Assembly: GCA_963805495.1 (NCBI GenBank)
Contig: CAWDUQ010000005.1
Coordinates: 1 to 64,000, forward strand
DNA: 64,000 nt
Reading direction: 5' to 3'
Source: DAHUXD01 sp963805495
Lineage (GTDB): Bacteria; Acidobacteriota; Thermoanaerobaculia; UBA5066; Gp7-AA6
The notes under the pieces were generated by a model. That model did no database searches, was not told the origin of the DNA, and saw only the letters and a list, made by a program, of their open reading frames with translations. Made by a program: the position numbers and the translations under genes. Positions 8,345-18,459 of the stretch are shown piece by piece (position 1 is the stretch's first letter; every line of letters begins with the position of its first letter).

Positions 8345-8605
8345 TCGCCGCCGCGAGGAAGAAAAACGCCAACGCCGCGACGAGCCGAGAAAGGGGCTTC
8401 GGATCCACCGGATCGCGAGTCAGTCCTGGGGCCTGACCCCGCTTCATCAGATTGCGACCGGTGCTTCCGACAACATCCTGTGGCGCCTGAGGCGACCACG
8501 AAGAGAAGCCTGAACCACCCCTTCCTCGGCTCGCCCGGCAACCGCGAAGGAAAAGAAGCTCAAGGTCACCGGGGGGCTTGACGAGTCACTGCCGCTTTAG
8601 AGAAG
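8345..8605 (+). ncRNA. Right non-coding end of the IS, candidate bridge/seekRNA region
   Basis: 261 bases of non-coding sequence follow the transposase stop. IS1111-type elements encode their guide RNA on this side. GTCAGTCCTG (8419-8428) is the exact complement of CAGGACTGAC, the target sequence spanning the insertion junction. Four bases later CTGACCCC (8433-8440) is identical to the right target flank. One complementary and one identical segment is what a two-strand guide loop would need. The two can also pair with each other (GTCAG/CTGAC), so a decayed repeat copy is an alternative reading. RNA boundaries cannot be set from sequence. Confidence 0.45.
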
Positions 8606-8822
8606 GACTGACCCCTGCCACCCCCGAACGGCCGTTCTATTCTTCTCCCGCGAGCGTGCCTGCAATTCTGCTTCAACTTATCCTCGTAGGCTCCAGCCGT
8701 GGGAGTCGCCGCGAATCTATCGCGGCCGTCACGATCGCGAGGCGTCGGAGGGCCGCTCGACCAACGCCACGAAAGGACAACCGTCGCCGTTTCGCCGGCC
8801 ATGCCGAATGGGCCGTCCGGCC

Positions 8823-9026
8823 TTATGGCAAGGGCCTGGATACGTGAATTTCGCGCTTGAGCTCACCGTCGTACCGAAGCGCCTTTCGCACGTCGTCCTC
8901 GATTGGCTCCTGAGACGCGATCGATGCCTCGATCATCGCCTTCGCCTTTTCATGAGTGAGTGGGTCGGGCCCACGGCATCCGGCGGACACCGCAAGGACT
9001 AGCAGGGCGATCGATGAACGTTTCAT
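8823..9026 (-). CDS. Small predicted lipoprotein
   Basis: 67 residues beginning MKRSSIALLVLAVSAGCRG: a short basic start, a hydrophobic run and a lipobox (VSAGC) with the cysteine at residue 17. The mature part (LTHEKAKAMIEASIASQEPI and onward) is charged and helical, with no family recognised. An in-frame ATG 10 codons upstream is not preferred because it precedes the lipoprotein signal. No strong ribosome site is visible. It lies between the insertion sequence and another repeat cluster, and it may be a remnant. Confidence 0.4.
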   Translation of the reverse strand: MKRSSIALLVLAVSAGCRGPDPLTHEKAKAMIEASIASQEPIEDDVRKALRYDGELKREIHVSRPLP

Positions 9027-9080
9027 CCCAACGGAAGCATACGCGCTCCAGCCCATCCTCAGAGACGCCGGCCCGGCCGC

Positions 9081-9154
9081 TACTCAACCCAAGACTGACC
9101 CCAATTCCCCGACCCCTGTCCCCGCCAGCAACTCAGCAAATCAAGACTGACCCC
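9081..9154 (+). repeat. Two dispersed-repeat copies
   Basis: Copies at 9081-9102 (divergent left part, CCCAAGACTGACCCC) and 9130-9154 (CAGCAAATCAAGACTGACCC). They immediately precede the third SLH-gene fragment, which starts at about 9157. Confidence 0.75.
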
Positions 9155-9156
9155 AA

Positions 9157-9555
9157 TTGCCCCGGTCGATTCAAATAGGTGCTGTGCTTACGTCCGCTGC
9201 CTTCACTGGCGGGTGCCTTCGGGTTGGGCAGGACCTTGCCGTGCCCGAAATCGTCGATGGCTCACGGTACATCGTGTACGCGGGCAACACGAGTTTCGAC
9301 GGCGAAACGACCCTGGGCGCCGTGGGCATCTTCTACGACCTGCAGGTCTCGCCCGCGCCCGCGTCGGCGACGTTCAACGACGTGCCCGTCACAGATCCGG
9401 CGTTCCAGTTCATCGAAGCGCTCGTCTCGTCCGGCGTCACGGCGGGATGCGGCGGCGGCAATTACTGTCCGGATTCGCCGGTCACGCGCCGGCAGATGGC
9501 CGTGTTCCTCGCCAAGCTCGTCGGGCTGAACTGGCCGGAGTCCGTCGCTCCGTAG
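9157..9555 (+). pseudogene. 5'-truncated SLH-domain gene
   Basis: Open reading of 132 codons from a TTG without a ribosome site. Homology to the SLH-protein family begins near residue 30 (IVDGSRYIVYAGNTSF), runs through the linker VSPAPASATFNDV and the complete SLH motif (FIEALVSSGVTAGCGGGNYC, then VTRRQMAVFLAKLVGL), and ends at the family stop position. No signal peptide or N-terminal domain remains. The repeat at 9130-9154 lies directly at the truncation. It is more diverged from the 3362 gene than the 6543 fragment is, so it represents an independent event. Confidence 0.7.
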
Positions 9556-9594
9556 CGTCGCTCGCGTCGCCAAGCTGAAAAACTCCGCGTCGTT

Positions 9595-9734
9595 GGGGTC
9601 AGTCCTGATCTCTGATTTCGCTGGTGCGCGCGACGACTCATAGGCAGTCCGTCCGCTCGCCTGCCTAGAAGGAGAAGGGGTCAATCGTGCACTCGTTTAC
9701 TTGGGACCTAGACTCAAAAATCAGGACTGACCCC
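9595..9734. repeat. 140-bp inverted-repeat unit plus a nested variant end
   Basis: The left end GGGGTCAGTCCTGA starts at 9595 and the right end ATCAGGACTGACCCC stops at 9734, an inverted pair. Inside, at 9678-9706, is another GGGGTCA end with a different arm (ATCGTGCACTCGTTTACTT), whose partner is not seen. This is non-coding sequence after the truncated SLH gene. Confidence 0.65.
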
Positions 9735-9858
9735 GTCCCGTTGCGACAATCGCACAGCTGGGGATACGGGGAGTGGCGCGGCGCGGGGGCTGGAATTCGC
9801 TGGTGAGTTGTTCCACGTCACCCCTCGAGGGGACTCAGGGTAGGCAGGGTAGAGGGTA

Positions 9859-9993
9859 GGGGTCAGTCCTGACTTCTTGAGTTTCGCGGCCGCAGCCGCT
9901 CGCTGGCTGGCCTCTATGACGAGGCTGGGCGTCGCCGAGGCGTGAAGAGCGCGCTCCCTCTACCGTACAAGTCAACAAGTCAGGACTGACCCC
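9859..9993. repeat. 135-bp inverted-repeat unit, MITE-like
   Basis: The left arm (9859-9884, GGGGTCAGTCCTGACTTCTTG) is the near-perfect inverse of the right arm (9969-9993, ending GTCAGGACTGACCCC). The left arm with its flank matches 2242-2283. No gene inside. The rest of 9735-10003 also shows no coding signal. Confidence 0.7.
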
Positions 9994-10003
9994 TCTCCCA
10001 AAT

Positions 10004-10031
10004 ACAGCGGGCGCCTTTCGGCGCCCGCTGT
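10004..10031 (-). terminator. Hairpin downstream of nrdJ
   Basis: 12-bp perfect stem ACAGCGGGCGCC (10004-10015) and its inverse (10020-10031) with a 4-base loop, 34 bases beyond the nrdJ stop. On the minus strand it is followed by ATTTGGGAG, a weak U-tract, so it may be only a moderate intrinsic terminator. Confidence 0.6.
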
Positions 10032-10065
10032 CGGCCTCAAGCGGCCCCACCCCAAAACGAGTTTT

Positions 10066-12852
<2,787 letters not shown>

Positions 12853-13009
12853 CCCCCCGTCCTCCTTCCGAAAGTGCTCACGAAACGAATGCTCCGCCCC
12901 ACTTTCCCAAAACCCTGGCTCCACCACTGGGTTTCTCTTTTTTGCGCGGACAAACCGCCAGCGTTGCTCACGAGGGTAAATCCGGCTGGAAGATCGAGTC
13001 AAGGGAAAA

Positions 13010-13025
13010 ACACAAGATATTGGGG
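13010..13025. promoter_or_regulatory. Candidate NrdR box upstream of nrdJ
   Basis: ACACAAGATATTGGGG agrees at 13 of 16 positions with the NrdR consensus ACACWATATATWGTGT. It lies about 158 bases before the nrdJ start on the other strand. A second box at the usual ~31-bp spacing is not evident, though a 6-bp inverted repeat (GCACAG/CTGTGC, 13029-13044) follows. Weakly supported. Confidence 0.3.
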
Positions 13026-13097
13026 TGTGCACAGGAAGCTGTGCTTGGGATAGTGGGGGTTTGGAATGGTGGCACGTTCATTGCTGTTACGAAAGGC

Positions 13098-13418
13098 ATG
13101 AAACGAAAAGACGGCCGGGGGCATCCCACCGACAAGATGGGTTGGAGCAATCAGCCGCGCGCAGCAAGGGTTTCGTTCCGGTCGGTCTTCGAGGTCGATG
13201 GATCCCGCCTCGCGATTGGTCACTTCAACCGTCCCCTGGATGACACGGAGTGTCGCTCGCTTCGGCGCGCCTGGGAGCTCGCGCGACTGCCGGGCGTCCA
13301 GGACTTCGAGGTCACGGCCAGGCAGGTGTCCTTCCTCACTCCCCCGCCGAGCGTCGACTCGACGTGGCGGTCGATCGAGGAGCTTCTCGCAACCCCCTCA
13401 CTCGCCAAGGCTTCCTGA
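13098..13418 (+). CDS. Hypothetical 106-residue protein
   Basis: No family recognised. From ATG 13098 the protein begins MKRKDGRGHPTDKMGW. Its body (FRSVFEVDGSRLAIGHFNRP and SLRRAWELARLPGVQDFEVT) has the strong GC-rich third-position bias of neighbouring genes, which supports coding. GAAAGG lies directly before the ATG, with spacing shorter than ideal, so the start is uncertain; an earlier GTG in the same frame is possible. It reads divergently from nrdJ, sharing a 245-bp intergenic region, and converges on the SLH gene. Confidence 0.5.
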   Translation: MKRKDGRGHPTDKMGWSNQPRAARVSFRSVFEVDGSRLAIGHFNRPLDDTECRSLRRAWELARLPGVQDFEVTARQVSFLTPPPSVDSTWRSIEELLATPSLAKAS

Positions 13419-13478
13419 GAAGAGAGCGACCGGCAGGCCGGCCGCCGCCGGGATTCCCCGGGCAACCGCGTCAAGACC

Positions 13479-14291
13479 TCAGTGCGGAAAATGCAGGCCC
13501 AGAGCGATGGAGAGAAACACCGCCATCTGTCCGCGCGTCACGGCCTGATCGGGACAGTAGATTCCGGTTCCGCAGCCGCCCGTGATTCCGGCCGCCGCCA
13601 GCGCCTCGACATATCGGAAGAACGGGTGCGAGGTCGGGACGTCCGAAAACGACGCAACGGCCGGCGCGGGACTGACCTGGAGCCGGTAGTTGAACTGGAC
13701 GTTGTAGACGCCGTTGTAGTTGTCCCCGGACCGGTGGAAAACCGCCTCCACGGTGTAGGACTGAGTGTTGTCGACCTGTACTGGCGGATCCACGATGACG
13801 GTTACCGAGTTGTCCCCCGCGCTGAAGTCTCCGGGCGACAGGTCGGTAACCAAGTAATGGTTTCCTTTTGGACCGATGGAGTAGACGGCGACGGAAGGAT
13901 CGCTGGCGACGAGATCGTCGTAGTAGTTCATCGTGACCGACGTGATCAGCGCTCCGTTTGGCAGATGGAAGGGAAGCCCGACGCCGGTGCTCGGGACCCC
14001 CGGGATCGGTCGCAGAATGCCGCAGCCGATCACTTCGTAGGTGAGCGTGTTGTCCCGCGAGCCGGCTTCGCAGGAGCCGACGGTGTAAGGCGAAGTGTCC
14101 GCCGTGCCCCAATTCGGCCCGGCGAAGACGGGAGCCGGTGTCCGGTCCGCGGCCGCCTCTGTCCGAGTCATCCATCGGCCATGGAGGGCGACGAGCTCCT
14201 CTGCAGAAGCACCCGCGGAAAGGGCAAACCCGACGTGTGCGGCGGCCACAACCAGGACCTTGACGGAGGATCGAATGCGACGGTCTCTCAC
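13479..14291 (-). CDS. Secreted SLH-domain protein, intact paralogue
   Basis: 270 residues. The GTG start at 14291 follows AGGAGG with ideal spacing. A signal peptide covers ~30 residues (VKVLVVAAAHVGFALSAGASA). The central exported beta-rich domain (about 50-210) has cysteine pairs (GSCEAG, EVIGCG), then the family linker QVSPAPAVASFSDVP and one SLH motif (FRYVEALAAAGITGGCGTGI, VTRGQMAVFLSIALGL). Same architecture as 3362-4096 but clearly diverged, and outside the repeat-dense zone. It likely sits at the cell surface; ligand and partner are unknown. Confidence 0.8.
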   Translation of the reverse strand: MRDRRIRSSVKVLVVAAAHVGFALSAGASAEELVALHGRWMTRTEAAADRTPAPVFAGPNWGTADTSPYTVGSCEAGSRDNTLTYEVIGCGILRPIPGVPSTGVGLPFHLPNGALITSVTMNYYDDLVASDPSVAVYSIGPKGNHYLVTDLSPGDFSAGDNSVTVIVDPPVQVDNTQSYTVEAVFHRSGDNYNGVYNVQFNYRLQVSPAPAVASFSDVPTSHPFFRYVEALAAAGITGGCGTGIYCPDQAVTRGQMAVFLSIALGLHFPH

Positions 14292-14478
14292 TGGCTACCT
14301 CCTGATCGGAAATTCGAGCGTGGGATCCCTGGCTGCAGAATACCCTCGTCCGGCGATCACTGGAATCCGCGGGCGGCCGACGCGTCCAGAAGGCCTAAAC
14401 CCCTCCGGCCATTCAGCTTCCGGCCTCGGGTTGCGCATGCAGCGCGGCTCGACCATAATCGTGGGTTGAGGAGACACT

Positions 14479-14862
14479 ATGTCCACTGTGGAATCTTCGA
14501 CCCCGACTCCCATCACGACCGGACCTTCGGGCGCCCTCCTGTCGATGACGGAGAAAGCGATCGAAAAGGTCAAATACTTCGCGGGCACCATGCCCGAGTC
14601 CCAGGGCAAGCCGCTCCGGATCTTCGTCCAGGGCGGAGGCTGCTCGGGTTTCCAGTACGGCTTCACCTTCGACGAGAAGAAAGAGGGCGACGCGGTGATC
14701 GAAACCGGCGGCATCCAGGTCGTCGTCGACCCGCAGAGCGCCACCTACCTGAAGGACGCCACGGTCGACTTCGTCGAGGACATGCGCGGCGCGGGGTTCT
14801 CGATCACGAACCCGAATGCGACCGGCGGCGGCTGCGGCTGCGGAAAGAGCTTTTCGGCGTAA
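14479..14862 (+). CDS. erpA: A-type iron-sulfur cluster carrier / insertion protein
   Basis: Delivers Fe-S clusters to apoproteins. 127 residues, ATG at 14479 with GAGGAG at 14468-14473. HesB/IscA fold with the three conserved cysteines: GGGCSGFQYGF and the C-terminal GGGCGCGKSF. An N-terminal extension of about 20 residues (STPTPITTGPSG) precedes the domain. It ends at a strong terminator, so it is probably its own unit. ErpA is favoured over IscA because no isc genes are nearby, but the two cannot be separated by motif alone. Confidence 0.9.
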   Translation: MSTVESSTPTPITTGPSGALLSMTEKAIEKVKYFAGTMPESQGKPLRIFVQGGGCSGFQYGFTFDEKKEGDAVIETGGIQVVVDPQSATYLKDATVDFVEDMRGAGFSITNPNATGGGCGCGKSFSA

Positions 14863-14887
14863 GAGCAATCCAACGTCGAATCGATCG

Positions 14888-14918
14888 AGGGCGCCCGAAA
14901 GGGCGCCCTTCGTGTTTT
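14888..14918 (+). terminator. Intrinsic terminator after erpA
   Basis: 9-bp perfect stem AGGGCGCCC (14888-14896) / GGGCGCCCT (14901-14909) with a GAAA loop, followed by TCGTGTTTT. Confidence 0.85.
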
Positions 14919-14959
14919 CGGGGGGCGAGGAAACGGGGCGGGAATCCCCGCCCCGGGCG

Positions 14960-14982
14960 AAGTCAACGAATCAGGACTGCCC
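14960..14982 (+). repeat. Degenerate outlying copy of the dispersed repeat
   Basis: AGTCAACGAATCAGGACTGC: the core is intact but the CTGACCCC end is reduced to CTGCCC. It is outside the main 2.2-10 kb cluster, between erpA and the TVP38 gene. Confidence 0.6.
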
Positions 14983-15084
14983 TCTCTCGCTCCTCCTCGC
15001 ATTTCCGAATTCGGTTTTCCGAAACGCGAATCGGGAAAATGATCCGTCGGATTCTCCACGAACCTTTCTGAGAAGATCCCGCGC

Positions 15085-15795
15085 GTGACGACGCGCTCGA
15101 AATTCCGGTTGGCGGCCGCCGCGGTCGCCGCGGCCGCGCTCATCGCGGCGGGGCGGCGCCTGCCGTTCGGCGACTGGCTCGCGGACTTCGGCGGATGGAT
15201 AGCGGGGCTCGGCGCCCTCGGCGTGGCCCTGTACGCGGCCGCGCACGTGGGCGTGACCCTCCTCATGCTGCCCGCGGTGCTGATGACGATCGGGGCGGGC
15301 TTCCTCTTCGGGCTCGTTCCCGGCACGGCCATCGCCCTCGCCGGGGCGACCGCGGGGAGCGCGGCCTCGTTCCTCGTCGCCCGGCATCTCGCGCGCGACC
15401 GTGTCGCCCGCGCGGCCTCCCGCGACCCGCGCTTCGCGGCCCTCGACGCCGCGATCGGAGAGAAGGGCTGGCGGATCGTTTTCCTGCTCCGCATGTCGGC
15501 GGTCGTGCCGTTCGTCCTGTCGAACTACGTCTACGGGCTGACCGCGATTCGCTTCTGGCCCTACGTCGCCGCGAGCGCGACGGGGATGATTCCGCTGACG
15601 TTACTCTACGCGGGACTCGGCGCCACCGCCCGCAGGGCCGGGCACATGGATCCGGGCGCGCCGCCACCCGCGTGGAGCTTCGCGGTGTTCGGCACGGGCG
15701 TCGCGATCACGGTGGCCGTGACCGCGTACGTCGCTTGGCTGACGCGCCGCGCGCTGGCGGCGCCGGACCGGGCCGCCGCGATCCCGCCGGACTGA
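15085..15795 (+). CDS. TVP38/TMEM64 (DedA-superfamily, SNARE-associated) membrane protein
   Basis: 236 residues from GTG 15085. About five to six membrane segments: 8-25, 44-62, 62-80 with the re-entrant motif GAGFLFGLVPGTAIALAGAT, 142-158, 160-180 and 202-222. The conserved F(L/V)LR motif of the family is present as FLLRMSAVVPFVLSNYVYGL. Members are proposed lipid scramblases or transporters that help membrane homeostasis. No operon partner. The start is the first in-frame codon, and there is no strong ribosome site. Confidence 0.85.
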   Translation: MTTRSKFRLAAAAVAAAALIAAGRRLPFGDWLADFGGWIAGLGALGVALYAAAHVGVTLLMLPAVLMTIGAGFLFGLVPGTAIALAGATAGSAASFLVARHLARDRVARAASRDPRFAALDAAIGEKGWRIVFLLRMSAVVPFVLSNYVYGLTAIRFWPYVAASATGMIPLTLLYAGLGATARRAGHMDPGAPPPAWSFAVFGTGVAITVAVTAYVAWLTRRALAAPDRAAAIPPD

Positions 15796-15804
15796 CCGAG
15801 TCGG

Positions 15805-16914
15805 CTACGGGTTCGGGCTCGCCGGAGGCTGCGCGGCCGCGGCGAGCGTGTTCAGGGTCGCATGATCGCGCTGCATGACGTTCGTGCCGTACCCCTTCTT
15901 CGTGATGAAGTCGACGTCGACCTGCTGGTAACCCACGCCCTTCGGCAGGAGCTCCTTGCGGTAGTGCCAGACCTCGCGCCAGTTGTTGGCCGAGTCGATG
16001 GCCTTCGTCCCCGGGCCCGAGTACTGGTCCGAGATGGCGGCGGCCTGGGCCGACGAGATCCTCCCGGAGGGCGACGACGACGCGGCGGACGTCACCGCGT
16101 TGCGCGCGGCGGACGAATTGACCGTCGAAAGCCCCGCCGCGTCGCTCGCGTCGTCACCCGTGCGGATGGGTTTCCTCCCGACGTATGTGGGCGGGCCGAG
16201 GAGCACGAAGACCATGCCGCGGTCGGTCATGCTGCCCCGGACCTCCTCGGCCTGCACGAAATTCGCGTCGGCGAAGGCCACGCGACGCTCGAACGTGGTG
16301 CGGTACGGATTGTCGGGGTTGCCGGGCTGCGGGTTGCGGGTCTCCCAGAACTTGTCGACGAACTCCTGCCAGTCGCCGCCCGGCGTGAGCGCCGCCCAGG
16401 TCCGTTTTTCCTCGGCCGTCATGATCCACTTGATGGGACCGTCGGCCCAGTTCTCGTTGATCTGCTCGCCGGAGTTGGGCGGCAACTTGAACTCCTGGAA
16501 CCGGGTGAACATCGAGTGATGGCCGGAGTCCGGATCGGCCGGCGGCGCCACGCTGTTGCGGGCGGCCTCGAAGGCGGCGATGGCTTTCTTCGAGTACATC
16601 GAGGGGTCGAGCGAGGCGTTGGGCTGGATCTCGAGGAACTTCACGAACTCCGCCTTCGCCTTGTCCGCCTGGCCGAGGTTCGACTCGCAGACCCCGCGGT
16701 AGAAGGCGGTCGGGGCGGCGAGCTGCTGCCGGGCGGCCTCGTTGCCGGGCAACGCGGCGTCGCTGTCGAGCTTGTCGAGCGTCTTGAGCGCTTCGGTCCA
16801 GGACTCGCCCTTCACCTGGGCCTTGGCCTTCTGGAACAGCTCGGGAAGAGTCTGCGCGGCAGACGCTACGGAAAGGAGCAGGAGCGTGGCGAAAACGGCG
16901 CCGATTCGCTTCAT
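15805..16914 (-). CDS. GWxTD domain-containing secreted protein, copy 1
   Basis: 369 residues. ATG at 16914 with GGAGG 8 bases upstream. Signal peptide MKRIGAVFATLLLLSVASAA. Residues ~20-130 are a helical, TPR-like region (ALKTLDKL, GVCESNLGQADKAKAEFVKF). Residues ~170-330 are the GWxTD region: WADGPIKWIMTAEEKRTW, FVDKFWETRNPQPGNPDNPY, RRVAFADANF and GSMTDRGMVFVLLGPPTYVG. The name motif GWxTD is replaced by GSMTD. The function of the family is unknown; it is abundant in Acidobacteriota. First of three tandem paralogues on the minus strand. Confidence 0.85.
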   Translation of the reverse strand: MKRIGAVFATLLLLSVASAAQTLPELFQKAKAQVKGESWTEALKTLDKLDSDAALPGNEAARQQLAAPTAFYRGVCESNLGQADKAKAEFVKFLEIQPNASLDPSMYSKKAIAAFEAARNSVAPPADPDSGHHSMFTRFQEFKLPPNSGEQINENWADGPIKWIMTAEEKRTWAALTPGGDWQEFVDKFWETRNPQPGNPDNPYRTTFERRVAFADANFVQAEEVRGSMTDRGMVFVLLGPPTYVGRKPIRTGDDASDAAGLSTVNSSAARNAVTSAASSSPSGRISSAQAAAISDQYSGPGTKAIDSANNWREVWHYRKELLPKGVGYQQVDVDFITKKGYGTNVMQRDHATLNTLAAAAQPPASPNP

Positions 16915-16969
16915 GGCGGGGCCTCCAGCTCGGATATTACGTCCGTTCGGCACGGCGGTATTCGGCTCT

Positions 16970-17104
16970 TCACGGATTCGAAAGGTCCGCCGGCGGCCGA
17001 ACGTTCGCCGCATCGAGCGTCGCGAAGGTCGTCTGGTCGCGCTGCATGGTGTTGACCCCGTAGCCCTTGGGCCGTCACGAAGCCGATGTCGACCTGCTGG
17101 AATC
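16970..17104 (-). pseudogene. Remnant of the 3' end of a fourth GWxTD gene
   Basis: Read on the minus strand, QQVDIGFVT then, one frame later, KGYGVNTMQRDQTTFATLDA and a stop at 16970-16972. This matches the C-terminus of copy 1 (YQQVDVDFITKKGYGTNVMQRD). A one-base insertion near 17078 breaks the frame, and everything upstream is lost. It occupies the space before copy 1 and shows past tandem duplication and decay in this cluster. Confidence 0.75.
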
Positions 17105-17155
17105 GGCAGGAGCGGCCGCCGCCGATCGTCCCGGCGAAGCCCGAGCGGCGAGGAG

Positions 17156-18202
17156 CTAGTTCTCGACTCTTCTTGGGCGCGCGGCGTCGAGGGCGGCGAG
17201 CGTCGCGGGCTCGCGCTGGAGGACAGATCGGCCGTACCCGTTCTTGGTGATGAATACGACGTTCACCTGGTAAGCGGAGACCCCCTTCGGCAAGGCCTCT
17301 CGCCGGTAATGCCAGATCTCGCGAAAGGCGCCGGAAGCGTCGGTGGCCCGAGCGCCATCGATGTGAACCGAATTACGGGCGCCCATCCACCATTGCGACT
17401 CGAGGGACATGCCGTCCGAGTCGGAGGGGTCCTCGCCCGTCTGGATCGGCTTGCGGCCGGTCCAGCTCGGCGGTCCGAGCAGGATGAACACCATCCCCGC
17501 GTCCGTCAGGCTTCCTCGCTCCTGCTCGCCCGGCCGGAAATGGGTGTCCGCGAACGCGACCCGCCGATCGAAGCCGGTGCGCGCGACGTTGTCCTCGGAA
17601 TCGGGCTTCGGGTTGCGCCTTTCCCAGAACTTCTCGACGAACTCGGCACGCTCGGCCCCGCCCGTCAGCGCCCCCCAGGCCGCCTTCTCCTCGGCCGTCA
17701 TGATCCACTTGACCGGTCCGTCGGCCCACCGATCGTCCGGCTTCTCGCCCATGTTGGGCGGAGCCTTGAACTGCTCGAACGCCTGGAAAAGCGAGAGCGA
17801 GCCGCCCGACGCCGGTTCCCCGCCTGCCGTCTCGAGGGCGACCTTCTTTCGCGCCGCCTCGAAGTCCGCGACCGCCTTCTTCGAATACATCACCTTGTCG
17901 ATCGTCGAGCCCGGATTCTCCCGCAGGAAAGTCGCGAAGTCGGCCTGGGCCCTTTTCGCGTTCCCGAGGTTGGCCTCGCAGACGCCCCGGTAGAACGCGG
18001 TCGGGGCGGCGAGCTGCCGTTGCGCCGCCTCGTTGCCGGGCCGGGCGGCCGCGGCCTCGAGGGCGTCGAGGGTCCTGAGCGCCTCGGCCCAGGACTCTGC
18101 CTTGACCTCCGCCTTGGCCTTCTGGACGAGCTCGGGGAGGGTCTGCGCGTCCGACGCGGCGCAGAGCAGGGCGGCAGCGAAAAACACGCCGATTCGCTTG
18201 AT
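17156..18202 (-). CDS. GWxTD domain-containing secreted protein, copy 2, with apparent ATC start
   Basis: 348 residues if translation begins at ATC 18202, the position aligned with the ATG of copy 1. Both have SD-N8-xTx-AAG-CGA-ATC-GGC; here the codon is ATC while GGAGGA is kept at 18211-18216. The next in-frame start (GTG 18187) would leave the ribosome site 23 bases away and remove the basic head of the signal peptide. Domain order is as in copy 1: QTLPELVQKAKAEVKAESW, WADGPVKWIMTAEEKAAWGAL, FVEKFWERRNPKPDSEDN and GSLTDAGMVFILLGPPSW. It is either poorly translated from a rare start or recently silenced. Confidence 0.75.
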   Translation of the reverse strand: MKRIGVFFAAALLCAASDAQTLPELVQKAKAEVKAESWAEALRTLDALEAAAARPGNEAAQRQLAAPTAFYRGVCEANLGNAKRAQADFATFLRENPGSTIDKVMYSKKAVADFEAARKKVALETAGGEPASGGSLSLFQAFEQFKAPPNMGEKPDDRWADGPVKWIMTAEEKAAWGALTGGAERAEFVEKFWERRNPKPDSEDNVARTGFDRRVAFADTHFRPGEQERGSLTDAGMVFILLGPPSWTGRKPIQTGEDPSDSDGMSLESQWWMGARNSVHIDGARATDASGAFREIWHYRREALPKGVSAYQVNVVFITKNGYGRSVLQREPATLAALDAARPRRVEN

Positions 18203-18307
18203 GGCAGGCCTCCTCCGGGTGCGATTTTACGTCCATCGGAGCACCGCCCGATCCCGGATGTTCGGCGCTCGCCTGGTACCCCTGAAACCGCCGGGCCCCG
18301 GCACGCA

Positions 18308-18410
18308 GGGGCGCCCCTTGCGGGCGCCCTCTCCTGTATTGAGGGGCGGCAGGGCGGCACGCGAATCGTCAGCGTGTCAGCGGGCGGCCACAAGGGCCGC
18401 CCCTACGACC
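18308..18410. repeat. GC-rich palindromic intergenic elements
   Basis: Two hairpins: GGGGCGCCCCTTGCGGGCGC (from 18308) and CGGGCGGCCACAAGGGCCGC (from 18381), the latter followed by CCCTACGACC. The same sequences form the tandem array at 44191-44516. They lie between GWxTD copies 2 and 3. Confidence 0.7.
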
Positions 18411-18459
18411 GTGGTCTGACGTCGCTGCATTGCGTGAACAAGCTGTTGAGAAACGACAG

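Larger units (their letters stand above)
7217..8605 (+). mobile_element. IS110-family element of the IS1111 type, about 1389 bp, complete
   Basis: The left flank 7202-7216 ends AAATCAG and the right flank 8606-8615 reads GACTGACCCC. Joined, they restore one full copy of the dispersed repeat, so both ends can be placed. A dinucleotide AG is present at both junctions (7215-7216 and 8604-8605), consistent with a 2-bp core. Subterminal inverted repeats of 9 bp, TAAAGCGGC (7223-7231) and GCCGCTTTA (8591-8599), lie 6 bp and 6 bp inside the ends. Subterminal repeats, a short left end and a long right non-coding end (8345-8605) are hallmarks of the IS1111 subgroup. The transposase is intact. Confidence 0.85.

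Noticed and set aside
8566..8802. Minus-strand open frame of 78 codons between the IS and the lipoprotein gene
   Set aside because: It crosses the insertion junction and a repeat copy, and has no ribosome site or recognisable product.
2247..9993. CRISPR array or integron cassette array
   Set aside because: Spacing of the repeats is irregular (10 to over 2000 bases), spacers are genes or fragments, and neither cas nor integrase genes are present. The repeats lack attC-type L/R boxes.
12853..13100. Cobalamin riboswitch upstream of nrdJ
   Set aside because: No B12-box (GCCACTG context on the minus strand) or recognisable core was found; a CCACTGG on the other strand is in the wrong orientation.
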